64,000 bases of DNA from Oceanobacillus saliphilus (GCF_023522835.1 NZ_JALCZU010000012.1:1-64000); one strand, 5' to 3'. Shown: positions 37,804 through 46,306, counted from the first letter of the stretch. Made by a program: numbers and translations. The notes: a model not told the origin generated them from the sequence alone.

Positions 37804-37896
37804 CTATTTTGGGCGGTTTCGTGGGTATTTTTTATCGTCTTTCATATCATTTAGTTCCTGTTTGTTTTTGTTTTTCTTCTTTTTGCCTTTGCTCAT
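37804..37896 (-). CDS. Very small Lys/Asn-rich protein
   Basis: A 30-residue open frame starting MSKGKKKKNKNKQELNDM and ending RNRPK, predicted from an excellent AGGAGGTATTTTTG site before the ATG. Highly basic. Not recognised. It is divergent from another small Lys-rich ORF 118 bases away. Confidence 0.5.
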   Translation of the reverse strand: MSKGKKKKNKNKQELNDMKDDKKYPRNRPK

Positions 37897-38014
37897 CAAA
37901 AATACCTCCTGTTTTTCAATAGTTTCTCCGATTTGGCAATATCGATTCAACTTAACTAAGAAAGTGAATTCGGGGCATACTAGTATTGCAAAATTGGCTT
38001 AGGAGGTTATTCAG

Positions 38015-38179
38015 ATGTCAGAGGAAAATAAAAATAAAAATAAAGATAAAGGCAGACAAAAGAATGTACGGAAATATGATACAACCCCAAAACACAAAAA
38101 AGGGGACACGGAATTTGCGGAAGATAGCGAGTTCCTCAATTTGGATAATAAGAAAAATAAGAGGAAGCGTAAAGGCTAA
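38015..38179 (+). CDS. Small Lys-rich hydrophilic protein
   Basis: A 54-residue frame: MSEENKNKNKDKGRQKNVRK at the start, a short acidic middle (EFAEDSEFLNLD) and a basic end (KKNKRKRKG). The ATG follows TTAGGAGGTTATTCAG, an almost ideal binding site, and a strong terminator overlaps the stop, so it is a complete transcription unit. Not recognised; nucleic-acid binding or a spore-core role is possible from charge alone. Confidence 0.6.
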   Translation: MSEENKNKNKDKGRQKNVRKYDTTPKHKKGDTEFAEDSEFLNLDNKKNKRKRKG

Positions 38180-38220
38180 AGAAAAGGTCTATCCACTGAT
38201 AGGAGGATAGGCCTTTTCTT
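38179..38220 (+). terminator. Terminator of small Lys-rich gene
   Basis: AAGAAAAGGTCTATCC (38179-38194) pairs with GGATAGGCCTTTTCTT (38205-38220) with one G-T pair. Confidence 0.88.
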
Positions 38221-38294
38221 GTGTTTGGAATATCGGGCAAACACTTCACATAACTAAAATACCTCATTTGAAATAAATCCGTTTCTAGCAGAGC

Positions 38295-39029
38295 TTAAAA
38301 CCTTTCTGAAATCTCCAATTGCATCTGTTTGAGATAGAGACTTATTGGTGAATCGATGGACCCCGGAATTTCCGAAGAGAATCCTACTAATGTTACGATG
38401 CCAACCAGTTCATTATTAAATGAAATAATCGGGATAGCTACGGAAGAGATTTCTGCTATTAAAGGTTCAGTTGCAAAAGCTATCTTTTCAGTCTTGATTT
38501 CTTCAGATTCCACAGAGGTTTCATCGTTACTGAAATTATATTTTCGTCGCCAATTTTCAACCATCAGTTTAGTTGAAAATACATCAAATATTTTACCTGC
38601 GGAGGAATTGGGAGGAAGTAATGTTCCGATTTCTGCTCCAATATTTAATGTTTGGTGGGGTCGGAAAATCTTGGCTATCACCGGTCCATCAAAGGTCGGT
38701 AATGCAAAAATGACAGAATGATTCGTCTCCGAACATATTTTTTGAAGGTATGGTGCAGTGATAGCGATTACGTCCTGGTTTCCGATTGCTGCCATTCCAT
38801 ATTGAATTAGCCTTGATCCTAAGTGATACATTCCTGTTTCCTGCTCACGAAAAATTAAATTTTCATTTACCAAGGTGTTCATGTATTTGTATAAATTACT
38901 CTTTGTAATTTGAGTTTTCTCCTGAATTTCTATAATCCTTAGTGGCCGATTCTCTGCTACAATCGCTTCGATAATTGAAAGCCCCGTTTTTAATGATTGA
39001 ATGGTATCTTTACTTCTTTTTGTTTCCAT
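38295..39029 (-). CDS. IclR-family transcriptional regulator
   Basis: A 244-residue regulator: N-terminal winged helix-turn-helix (about 10-65; SIIEAIVAENRPLRIIEIQEKTQITKSNLYKYM) and a C-terminal IclR effector domain with VAIPIISFNNELVGIVTLVG. The ATG follows CAGGGAGAATAGAAG. It is divergent from the gentisate pathway genes and is therefore their likely local regulator, probably responding to an aromatic acid. Confidence 0.88.
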   Translation of the reverse strand: METKRSKDTIQSLKTGLSIIEAIVAENRPLRIIEIQEKTQITKSNLYKYMNTLVNENLIFREQETGMYHLGSRLIQYGMAAIGNQDVIAITAPYLQKICSETNHSVIFALPTFDGPVIAKIFRPHQTLNIGAEIGTLLPPNSSAGKIFDVFSTKLMVENWRRKYNFSNDETSVESEEIKTEKIAFATEPLIAEISSVAIPIISFNNELVGIVTLVGFSSEIPGSIDSPISLYLKQMQLEISERF

Positions 39030-39115
39030 CTTCTATTCTCCCTGCTATATAAGTCTGAACATCCATATTATCATGTATTCATTTTTATAAAAAATGGTAA
39101 ATTTGTGAATATTTA

Positions 39116-39158
39116 TTGACATTAATTCCTTATATCCTTTATACTATTATATATAATA
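39116..39158 (+). promoter_or_regulatory. Promoter and possible operator of the gentisate cluster
   Basis: TTGACA (39116-39121), an 18-base spacer, TATACT (39140-39145). The palindrome TATTATATATAATA (39145-39158) overlaps the end of the -10 box and is a candidate IclR-type operator, though an AT-only palindrome is weak evidence. Confidence 0.6.
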
Positions 39159-39205
39159 TAATGAATTATCACAATAGTGGAAAGTGTGGGAAGGGAATAC
39201 GTTTT

Positions 39206-39254
39206 ATTAGGAAACTTGGTTGCCACCAAGCCTTTCGGTGACACCTTTACTTGC
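39206..39254 (-). repeat. Dispersed repeat family C, copy 2
   Basis: On the minus strand GCAAGTAAAGGTGTCACCG then AAAGGCTTGGTGGCAACCAAG. It lies in the 5' leader of the fumarylpyruvate hydrolase gene and can fold as GGTG/CACC or CTTGGT/ACCAAG hairpins. Confidence 0.6.
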
Positions 39255-39354
39255 TAGAAAAAGAAAGCGGTTTATTTCCACGGGAGAACTGGAATCTATT
39301 GCAAACCAAGTAAATCTTTATTACTTAATAACTTCATTTGAAAAGGAGATCGTT

Positions 39355-40302
39355 ATGAAACTCATTACTTTTACTGCAGCTGGAAATACTCGAATCGGAG
39401 CGATTGTGGAAGAAACTAAAATTGTCGATTTAAATTATGCTTATCAGGCACAATTGAAAAGTGAAGGGAAATATCGATATAAAGAAATAGCGGAAGCTTT
39501 TGTTCCATCAAAAATGGAAGCGCTTTTTCAAGGTGGAGATGAAAGCATTGCGATTGCTAAGAAAGCGGTTAATTATGCTCTAGAGAATCCAAACAGCTTT
39601 CATCAGCAGCTGATCCATAAAAAAGATGCTGTTAAAGTGGAGGCTCCATTATTGGCTCCAGGGAAGATGATCTGTGTCGGGCACAACTATAGGGAACATA
39701 TTCTCGAGATGGGTCGCGAGCTTCCAACTAACCCAGTAGTTTTTGCGAAATTTGCAAACACAATTATCGGACCAGAAGATGATATTCCTTTTTATCCTAT
39801 ATCCGAACAGTTGGACTATGAAGCAGAATTTGCGTTTGTTGTTGGAAAGAAAGCCCGAAATGTTTCCGAGGCTGATGCACTTAAATATGTTGCCGGTTAC
39901 ACGATTGCAAACGATGTAACATACAGGGATATCCAACGTCGTACCTTGCAATGGATGCAAGGAAAGGCAGTTGATGGAAGTGCACCAATGGGGCCTTGGC
40001 TCGTAACTTCCGATGAATTGCAGGATCCATCAGGACTGGAAATCGTTTTAACTGTAAACGGTGAAGAACGTCAGCGCTCAAATACGAAAAATCTTGTATT
40101 TACGGTAGAAAAACTTGTTGCATTCCTTTCTAATTTGATGACTTTAGAACCAGGCGATATTGTACTTACCGGCACTCCTGGAGGGGTAGGGGTGGCAAGA
40201 GATCCTCAGGCATTCTTAAAAGATGGGGACGTCGTTAAAATTGAAGTCGATGCTATAGGGGCATTGGAAAATAAAGTAGCATTACAGAAAGGGGAAAATT
40301 AA
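39355..40302 (+). CDS. Fumarylacetoacetate hydrolase-family protein, probable fumarylpyruvate hydrolase
   Basis: A 315-residue FAH-domain enzyme: VGHNYREHILEMG, FAKFANTIIGPEDDI, the metal-binding LDYEAEFAFVVG (ExE) and GDIVLTGTPGGVGVARDP. In the gentisate pathway this family cleaves fumarylpyruvate to fumarate and pyruvate. The ATG at 39355 follows AAAAGGAGATCGTT; the longer ORF from 39220 starts inside a repeat and is not used. The stop is 3 bases before the DinB-family gene, and gentisate dioxygenase follows, which supports the assignment. Confidence 0.87.
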   Translation: MKLITFTAAGNTRIGAIVEETKIVDLNYAYQAQLKSEGKYRYKEIAEAFVPSKMEALFQGGDESIAIAKKAVNYALENPNSFHQQLIHKKDAVKVEAPLLAPGKMICVGHNYREHILEMGRELPTNPVVFAKFANTIIGPEDDIPFYPISEQLDYEAEFAFVVGKKARNVSEADALKYVAGYTIANDVTYRDIQRRTLQWMQGKAVDGSAPMGPWLVTSDELQDPSGLEIVLTVNGEERQRSNTKNLVFTVEKLVAFLSNLMTLEPGDIVLTGTPGGVGVARDPQAFLKDGDVVKIEVDAIGALENKVALQKGEN

Positions 40303-40305
40303 TCA

Positions 40306-40812
40306 ATGGCAGAATCTAAGGTTGATAGCTATGTCGAGTCAATAAATACGTCTATTGATAAAATGTTAACAAGTGTTGAGGACGTTTCTGAAGATGTAAT
40401 CCGCTGGAATCCCCATGAAGATGAATGGTCTATTTTACAAATTTTGTCTCATGTAAGAGAAGCTACGCTGTATTGGTTGAGTGAATTGGAGACAGTGCTT
40501 GATAAGCCAGGTTCGGAATGGGGAAGAGGATTGCAGAATCCAGAACGTCTACGTGCAGTGGAAAATACAGAAGCATTAGATGTGGAAGAAGTCATCGCCG
40601 AAGTTGCCAATCTGAAGCTGCAAGTCTCTGAGCGCTTGGCAAAAGTAGATGATGATCGATTAGCCGAGGAAAATCCACATCGAAACTTCGCTAAATTTGG
40701 GAATAAACCAGTTACATTTTTAATCGAACATTTCATCGTGGACCATGTAGAAGGTCACTATAGCCAGATTCAAAGAAATCTTTCGAAGTTGCGTACGAAA
40801 ACTACCAAATAA
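40306..40812 (+). CDS. DinB-superfamily protein, candidate thiol-dependent maleylpyruvate isomerase
   Basis: A 168-residue four-helix DinB-fold protein. The metal triad typical of the fold is present: His49 (ILSHVRE), His147 and His151 (VDHVEGHYSQ). DinB-fold enzymes include the mycothiol-dependent maleylpyruvate isomerase of actinobacteria and bacillithiol transferases of Firmicutes. It lies between fumarylpyruvate hydrolase and gentisate dioxygenase, the step where an isomerase is needed, and no GST-type isomerase is present. A bacillithiol-dependent maleylpyruvate isomerase is therefore the best inference. The ATG follows AAAGGGGAAAATTAATC. Confidence 0.78.
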   Translation: MAESKVDSYVESINTSIDKMLTSVEDVSEDVIRWNPHEDEWSILQILSHVREATLYWLSELETVLDKPGSEWGRGLQNPERLRAVENTEALDVEEVIAEVANLKLQVSERLAKVDDDRLAEENPHRNFAKFGNKPVTFLIEHFIVDHVEGHYSQIQRNLSKLRTKTTK

Positions 40813-40832
40813 TAATGAGAGGTTGATTTCAG

Positions 40833-41945
40833 ATGGCAGAACAAGCAAGTTATCTCAATGATAAAGACGTAAAGGATTTTACAAAGGATATTCAGCAATT
40901 CAATCTGGGTCCACTATGGGAAGCGATACCAGAAGTAATGAATAAGAACCCTGAACCACATGCACAAGCATATTTGTGGTCAGGTGAATTAATGGAAAAA
41001 AAGTTAATGGAAGCGGCAGAAATTTTCACACCTGAACGTGGAGGAGAACGTCGGGCGATTTACTTTCAAAATCCTGGACTAACTTATCGAAAACCATGGG
41101 GACAAGTATCCACGACCCAAACATTGTATGCTGCTGTACAGCTCCTTTTGCCTGGCGAGGAAGCTCCATCCCATCGTCATTCACAAAGTGCGCTCCGTTT
41201 TATTACGGAAGGAGAAGGAGCTTACACAATTGTACAAGGTGAGCGAATCTTTATGGAAGAAGGAGATTTTCTAATTACTCCAAAAAATCTCTGGCATGGC
41301 CATGGGCATCTCGGTGAAAAGCCAATGATTTGGATGGATGCATTGGATATTCCTACTATATATTCTATTGGAGGTACTTTCTTTGAACCGTATGAGGACG
41401 GATTACAACAACCAAATGTACCCGATAACTTTTCGGAAAAACGTTATCGCGGGGGCATGGTGCGTCCAGTAGGCGATGATAAATTTGATGTTGCTCCACT
41501 TGCAAACTATAAATGGGATCGTACTACAGCAGCAATCGAAGGATTAATGGAATTTGATCCAGATCCGAATCATGGTTTTGCAATCGAGTACATCAATCCA
41601 TCTACTGGAAAATCAGCAAATCCTACAATGGGAACCAGAATGCAGTATCTTCCAGATGGTTTCCATACGAATGCACTGAGACATACACATTCAACCATTT
41701 ATCACGCTTTTAAAGGATCTGGATATACAGTCATAAATGGTGTACGTTTCGATTGGAAAGCTGGAGATTATTTTGTGGTTCCTAACTGGGCCTGGTATGA
41801 GCATAAGACGTTTGAAGATTCCTATTTGTTCAGCGTGAACGATATTCCTATTATGGATCGTTTTGAATTGGAAAAAGTAGAAAACTACGAAATCAATCAT
41901 GGACATCAGAAAATAACTAGTGAATTTAAGTCGGTTTTCAGATAG
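40833..41945 (+). CDS. Gentisate 1,2-dioxygenase
   Basis: A 370-residue bicupin dioxygenase that opens gentisate to maleylpyruvate. The N-terminal cupin carries the iron ligands His114 and His116 (APSHRHSQSALRFI) and a His of LWHGHGH (155-159). The second cupin has LRHTHSTIYHAFKGSG. Motifs match gentisate dioxygenases closely. The ATG follows GAGAGGTTGATTTCAG. It is 20 bases after the DinB-family gene. Confidence 0.9.
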   Translation: MAEQASYLNDKDVKDFTKDIQQFNLGPLWEAIPEVMNKNPEPHAQAYLWSGELMEKKLMEAAEIFTPERGGERRAIYFQNPGLTYRKPWGQVSTTQTLYAAVQLLLPGEEAPSHRHSQSALRFITEGEGAYTIVQGERIFMEEGDFLITPKNLWHGHGHLGEKPMIWMDALDIPTIYSIGGTFFEPYEDGLQQPNVPDNFSEKRYRGGMVRPVGDDKFDVAPLANYKWDRTTAAIEGLMEFDPDPNHGFAIEYINPSTGKSANPTMGTRMQYLPDGFHTNALRHTHSTIYHAFKGSGYTVINGVRFDWKAGDYFVVPNWAWYEHKTFEDSYLFSVNDIPIMDRFELEKVENYEINHGHQKITSEFKSVFR

Positions 41946-42015
41946 AAACGGATATACCGCTGTTAATCCGTATGGGGGGGAGATTTTACATTCCCCCCTT
42001 AAAAATAAACCTTTA

Positions 42016-42029
42016 TGTAAACGCTTATA
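42016..42029 (+). promoter_or_regulatory. Catabolite-responsive element (cre)
   Basis: TGTAAACGCTTATA matches the CcpA consensus TGWAANCGNTNWCA at all but one position. It lies 36 bases upstream of the hydroxylase start, so a separate, carbon-repressed promoter may be present between the dioxygenase and hydroxylase genes. Confidence 0.55.
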
Positions 42030-42064
42030 TAACGAAAAATTATAACAATTAGGAGAGTGAAGAA

Positions 42065-43270
42065 ATGGGCAACAATGGAAATGACCCAGTTATAGTAGTT
42101 GGTGGAGGTATTGGAGGACTTGCGACTGCGCTAGGTCTCGCTCAGGCTGATAAAAATGTACAAGTTCTGGAACAGGCTCCCGAGATTGGCGAAATAGGTG
42201 CGGGGATTCAGCTGGCAGCAAATGCAACCAATGTTTTGCAGCGATTAGGAGTTATGGATAAGATTAGTGAGGTCTCTGTTTTTCCAAAAAGGCTTGTACT
42301 CATGGATGCCTATACAGGTAAGGAATTATCTGCATTGGACCTTGGAGAAATATATAAAGAAAGATATGGTGCACCGTACGTCGTTTTGCATCGTTCAGAT
42401 ATGCAACGAATTTTACTTGAAGCGTGTGAAGCACATCCGAATATTGAAATACGAACGAATCAGCAGATCACATCCACGAAAGATAATGGAAATTCTGTCG
42501 ATGTTGTTACCGCCAGTGGCGCTATTCATTCTGGCTCAGCAGTAATCGGTGCAGATGGGTTATGGTCAACGACACGTAAACAGTTTAGTGATGATGATCC
42601 TGTTTGTTCCCAATATGTGGCCTACCGTGGGGCAATTCCAATGGAAGAAGTAACAAATGTGGGTAATCTTGATGATGTATATATGTGGATTGGTCGAAAC
42701 ATGCATGTTGTTCAATATCCAGTCAGAAGAGGCGAGCTTTATAATCAGGTAGTAGTCTTTAAGAGTTCTCAGTATAGGAAAGAAATTGAGCGTACAGATC
42801 AGTGGGGTACTCCTGAAGAAATGGATGAAGTATTTTCAAATACGTGTGAAAAAGTAAAAACCGCAATATCCTTTATCTCCAGACAAAAAAGATGGCCAAT
42901 GTATGATCGTAATCCAATCGATAACTGGACAGATGGAAATATTACATTAATGGGTGATGCTGCACATCCGATGCTTCAATATTTGGCGCAGGGAGCCTGC
43001 CAGGCGTTGGAAGATGCTTCTTACTTAACCGATACAGTTCTCAAGCATGGGGATGATTTTAAAAGTGCATTTCTTGAGTACCAGCAGGAGCGTTTACCTC
43101 GTACGGCTTATGTACAGAGAAGTGCAAGAAGCTGGGGTGAAATCATTCATACAGAAAATCCAACTGCAACGCTTTTACGCAATGTTATCTTAAAGCAGCG
43201 TACTGAAAAAGATTTTACATTTATAGACAGATACCATGGTTATAATAAAGCAGCTATGGAAGTAAATTAG
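42065..43270 (+). CDS. FAD-dependent monooxygenase, probable 3-hydroxybenzoate 6-hydroxylase
   Basis: A 401-residue class-A flavin monooxygenase: GGGIGG dinucleotide motif (13-18), the DG motif IGADGLWSTTRK and the GD motif MGDAAHPMLQYLAQGACQALED. The last of these is typical of salicylate and 3-hydroxybenzoate hydroxylases. Next to gentisate dioxygenase it most likely makes gentisate from 3-hydroxybenzoate; salicylate 5-hydroxylation uses a different enzyme class. The ATG follows TTAGGAGAGTGAAGAA. A 119-base gap with a cre site separates it from the dioxygenase gene. Confidence 0.85.
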   Translation: MGNNGNDPVIVVGGGIGGLATALGLAQADKNVQVLEQAPEIGEIGAGIQLAANATNVLQRLGVMDKISEVSVFPKRLVLMDAYTGKELSALDLGEIYKERYGAPYVVLHRSDMQRILLEACEAHPNIEIRTNQQITSTKDNGNSVDVVTASGAIHSGSAVIGADGLWSTTRKQFSDDDPVCSQYVAYRGAIPMEEVTNVGNLDDVYMWIGRNMHVVQYPVRRGELYNQVVVFKSSQYRKEIERTDQWGTPEEMDEVFSNTCEKVKTAISFISRQKRWPMYDRNPIDNWTDGNITLMGDAAHPMLQYLAQGACQALEDASYLTDTVLKHGDDFKSAFLEYQQERLPRTAYVQRSARSWGEIIHTENPTATLLRNVILKQRTEKDFTFIDRYHGYNKAAMEVN

Positions 43271-43326
43271 TTCTCTTTATTGATTTCTTTAGCGTTAGGA
43301 AGGTAGGAAGTATACTCATTTCCTGT

Positions 43327-43370
43327 GCAACTAAGGTTGTCACCGAAATGCTTGGTGACAACCAGTTTTC
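43327..43370 (+). repeat. Dispersed repeat family C, copy 3 (perfect hairpin)
   Basis: GCAACTAAGG, then a perfect 10-bp stem GGTTGTCACC (43335-43344) / GGTGACAACC (43354-43363), followed by AGTTTTC. It lies between the hydroxylase and the TRAP genes and may act as a weak terminator. Confidence 0.65.
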
Positions 43371-43409
43371 TAAAAAGAATCATGAATAACTATCATTTGG
43401 AGGAAAAAT

Positions 43410-44426
43410 ATGAAACATAACAAATTAAAGAAGGTGTTACTTGGCAGTTTTGCATTATTCATCCTGTTCGTCCTGTCTGCCTGTGTAGAAAATGATTCTG
43501 CTGGATCAGCTGAAAGTGAAACTGATACCTATTCGTTTAAAGTTTCCCATGTTGTACAGGAATCCCACATTTGGCATCTAACAGCGGAAAAATTCAATGA
43601 AGAATTACAGGAACGTTCAGATGGAAGAATGTCACTGGAAATTTATCCTGCATCCCAGCTTGGTCTGGAACAAGACATGGTCCAACAGTTGGAAACAGGC
43701 TCTATTGATTTCGGGTTTCTTACTAATGCATATATGAGTACGCGTGAAGAATCACTTAATTCATGGTTTATGCCTTTCTTATTCAATAATTTGGAGGAAG
43801 CTGCAACAATGAGAGATTCAAAGGAAGCACAGGACATGCTCGCTACGCTGGAATCACAAGGTATAATCGGTCTTGATTTTGCATTCGCCGGGAACAGACA
43901 TCTCCTGCTGAAAGATGGTTTTGTTGAAACACCTGAAGATTTAAGTGGTAAAAAGATGCGGATAATTGGTAGTCCTGCTGTGCAAAGCTTCTGGGGGAAA
44001 ACTGCTGCTGGGCCAACTGCGATGCCTTTGTCTGAAGTATATACGTCCTTGCAGACTGGAGTCATTGATGGAATGGACATCGATCTGGATGCGCTTGTTA
44101 CGGAGAAGTACTATGAAAATGCGGAATATTTAACCTTAACGAATCATGCAACATTTCCAACTGTTATCACAATGAGCAAACAGACAATGGATCGTCTCTC
44201 AGAAGGCGATCAGGAGATTGTTAGATCCTCACTTAAAGCAGCAGTTGATTGGGGTGTGGAAGAAGCGATTGCCAGAGAAGAAAGTAACTTGGAACAATTA
44301 ATAGAAGAAGGGGTTCAGGTACAGGAATTAGATCCATCTACGTTCGAGTCAATCGCGACGGAAGTTCATGAAGAATTCTCTGAGCAATCCGATATTATTC
44401 AGTCTTTTATAGAAAATGCAGAGTAG
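43410..44426 (+). CDS. TRAP transporter substrate-binding protein (DctP family)
   Basis: A 338-residue lipoprotein (hydrophobic N-terminus, LSAC with Cys25). DctP-type features: FKVSHVVQESHIWHLTAEKFNEEL, RMSLEIYPASQLG, and GKKMRIIGSPAVQSFWGKTAAGPTAMPLSEVYTSLQTGVIDGMD, including the conserved Arg that binds the substrate carboxylate. The partner DctQ and DctM genes follow. The ligand is probably 3-hydroxybenzoate, gentisate or a related aromatic acid, by gene context. The ATG follows TTGGAGGAAAAAT. Confidence 0.9.
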   Translation: MKHNKLKKVLLGSFALFILFVLSACVENDSAGSAESETDTYSFKVSHVVQESHIWHLTAEKFNEELQERSDGRMSLEIYPASQLGLEQDMVQQLETGSIDFGFLTNAYMSTREESLNSWFMPFLFNNLEEAATMRDSKEAQDMLATLESQGIIGLDFAFAGNRHLLLKDGFVETPEDLSGKKMRIIGSPAVQSFWGKTAAGPTAMPLSEVYTSLQTGVIDGMDIDLDALVTEKYYENAEYLTLTNHATFPTVITMSKQTMDRLSEGDQEIVRSSLKAAVDWGVEEAIAREESNLEQLIEEGVQVQELDPSTFESIATEVHEEFSEQSDIIQSFIENAE

Positions 44427-44443
44427 ATGATAGTTGACTATAT

Positions 44444-44477
44444 AGCAGCTTCTAAACGTCCACTTTTAGAAGCTGCT
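44444..44477 (+). terminator. Intercistronic hairpin between dctP and dctQ
   Basis: A 13-bp perfect stem, AGCAGCTTCTAAA (44444-44456) and TTTAGAAGCTGCT (44465-44477), with no strong T-run. It may partly terminate or protect the upstream message, giving more binding protein than permease. Confidence 0.65.
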
Positions 44478-44499
44478 CATTCGTAAGGGGAGTGGTACA

Positions 44500-44991
44500 G
44501 TGAAAATGATCATTAATTTGAGTAACTGGATATATAGAGCAGAAAAAATAATAGCAATGATACTATGTTTCATTATTTTAATCTCTCTAACATTAGGAGT
44601 GGTCTTTCGCTATGTGCTAAGTTCTCCTTTGACCTGGTCTGATGAAGCTGCAATGTTTTCTTTGGCTTGGATGACCTTCATCGGGGGAAGTATGACAATT
44701 AAAGCAAAATCAACTCCAACCATTGATATAGTAACGAACATTGTTAAAGGAACTTTAAGGAAAATAATAATTATTATTGGCTATTTACTATCCTTTATTT
44801 TTGTTACTTACATTTTATACGTATCCATTGTTTGGTTAAGTTCTCCGAATATTTTAATTCAACGGTCGAGTTCGATGGCAATGCCGATGATTTTTGCTTA
44901 TTTGTGTATTCCTGTCAGCTTTTTATTCATGAGTATTCACCTTTTTGAAATGTTATTACAAAGTTTGTTTACTGCAAGGGAGGCTGATTAA
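44500..44991 (+). CDS. TRAP transporter small permease (DctQ family)
   Basis: A 163-residue protein with four membrane segments and the family motif VFRYVLSSPLTWSDEAAMFSLAWMTFIGGSM. The GTG start at 44500 follows AAGGGGAGTGGTACA. Its stop is one base before the large-subunit ATG. Confidence 0.88.
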   Translation: MKMIINLSNWIYRAEKIIAMILCFIILISLTLGVVFRYVLSSPLTWSDEAAMFSLAWMTFIGGSMTIKAKSTPTIDIVTNIVKGTLRKIIIIIGYLLSFIFVTYILYVSIVWLSSPNILIQRSSSMAMPMIFAYLCIPVSFLFMSIHLFEMLLQSLFTAREAD

Positions 44992-44992
44992 T

Positions 44993-46270
44993 ATGTTCAT
45001 TGCGATTATTGCTTTCTTTGTACTTTTATTAATACGAATACCAATTGCATTGGTTCTTGGGATGACAACTGTAATATACATAGTTGTGAGTGGTAATATG
45101 GGTGTCATGATAACCATACCTCAAAGACTTTACTCTGGAATGGAAAACTATGGCCTTTTAGCAATTCCATTATTTATGCTTGCTGGAGAATTGATGAATT
45201 CAGGAGGTCTAACAAAGCGATTGGTTGGCTTCGCTCAAACCTTTGTAGGGCATTTCAGGGGGGGACTGGCATATGTCAATGTTCTGGCTAATATGATGTT
45301 AGCTTCGATCATTGGCTCAGCAACGGCCCAAATTGCTATGATGAGTAAAACGATGGTACCTGCAATGGAAAAAGAGGGATATTCAAAAAAGTTCAGTGCT
45401 GCAACTACAGCATCTGCAGGATTACTTGGACCGATAATTCCGCCAAGTATGCTATTCATTATTTATGGTGTAGGTTCTGGCGTTTCCATAGGTTCCATGT
45501 TTTTGGCGGGTGTTCTTCCAGGTATCCTATTGTCACTGGGTTTTATTGTACTTATAGCTATCACAGGAATGAAGCAACAATGGCCAACGCATAAGCGGGC
45601 AACACTAGCCGATATGGCAAAAAAGTTTGTACAAGTTATTCCGGCGTTGTTCGTTCCCGCTGTCATTATTATTGGTGTCATCAGCGGAATGTTTACTCCG
45701 ACTGAATCGGCGGCTATTGCATGTATTATAGCATTACTGAGTGGGTTCTTTTTTTATAGGGAGCTTGAGTTAAAGGAGATACCGAATGTCCTTGTTAACA
45801 CAGCTAAAACGACTGCTACCATAACACTTCTGATTGCCATGGCCAATATTTTCGGTTGGATGCTCTCATTTGAACAAATTCCACAAAGCATTGCCACATG
45901 GATGGTGTCACTAACAGATAATCCTTTGGTTTTCCTGCTCCTGGTTAATATTTTCTTACTCGTTGTAGGTATGTTTATGGACGGTATTGCCGCTTTAGTT
46001 TTATTAATACCGATATTTTCTCCATTGCTAGTAATGTATGGTATTGATCCAATCCATTTCGGAGTAATTATGTGTATTAATTTATCTGTTGGTCTACTGA
46101 CTCCGCCGATAGGATCTGGTCTATATATCACATCCTCTTTGGTTAATATTTCAATAGGGGATTTGACAAGAGCGATCTTTCCATTTTTACTAATGACTTA
46201 TCTTGTCATTTTGATTTTGACCTATGTACCACAAATTGTTTTATGGCTTCCATCATTTTTAGCTAATTAA
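44993..46270 (+). CDS. TRAP transporter large permease (DctM family)
   Basis: A 425-residue DctM protein with about 12 membrane segments: IPLFMLAGELMNSGGLTKRLV, MASIIGSATAQIAMM-like SIIGSATAQIAMMSK, GPIIPPSMLFIIYG and NLSVGLLTPPIGSGLY. The start is ATG 44993, which follows GGGAGGCTGATTAAT inside the end of dctQ; the longer TTG reading from 44945 is rejected. It completes the transporter of the aromatic-acid cluster. Confidence 0.9.
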   Translation: MFIAIIAFFVLLLIRIPIALVLGMTTVIYIVVSGNMGVMITIPQRLYSGMENYGLLAIPLFMLAGELMNSGGLTKRLVGFAQTFVGHFRGGLAYVNVLANMMLASIIGSATAQIAMMSKTMVPAMEKEGYSKKFSAATTASAGLLGPIIPPSMLFIIYGVGSGVSIGSMFLAGVLPGILLSLGFIVLIAITGMKQQWPTHKRATLADMAKKFVQVIPALFVPAVIIIGVISGMFTPTESAAIACIIALLSGFFFYRELELKEIPNVLVNTAKTTATITLLIAMANIFGWMLSFEQIPQSIATWMVSLTDNPLVFLLLVNIFLLVVGMFMDGIAALVLLIPIFSPLLVMYGIDPIHFGVIMCINLSVGLLTPPIGSGLYITSSLVNISIGDLTRAIFPFLLMTYLVILILTYVPQIVLWLPSFLAN

Positions 46271-46306
46271 CTCAATTTCTGCATGAATATTGATTCATAA
46301 AAATTC

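Noticed and set aside
39220-39354. 45-residue N-terminal extension of the FAH-family hydrolase
   Set aside because: It begins inside repeat family C; the ATG at 39355 has AAAAGGAG upstream and fits the family.
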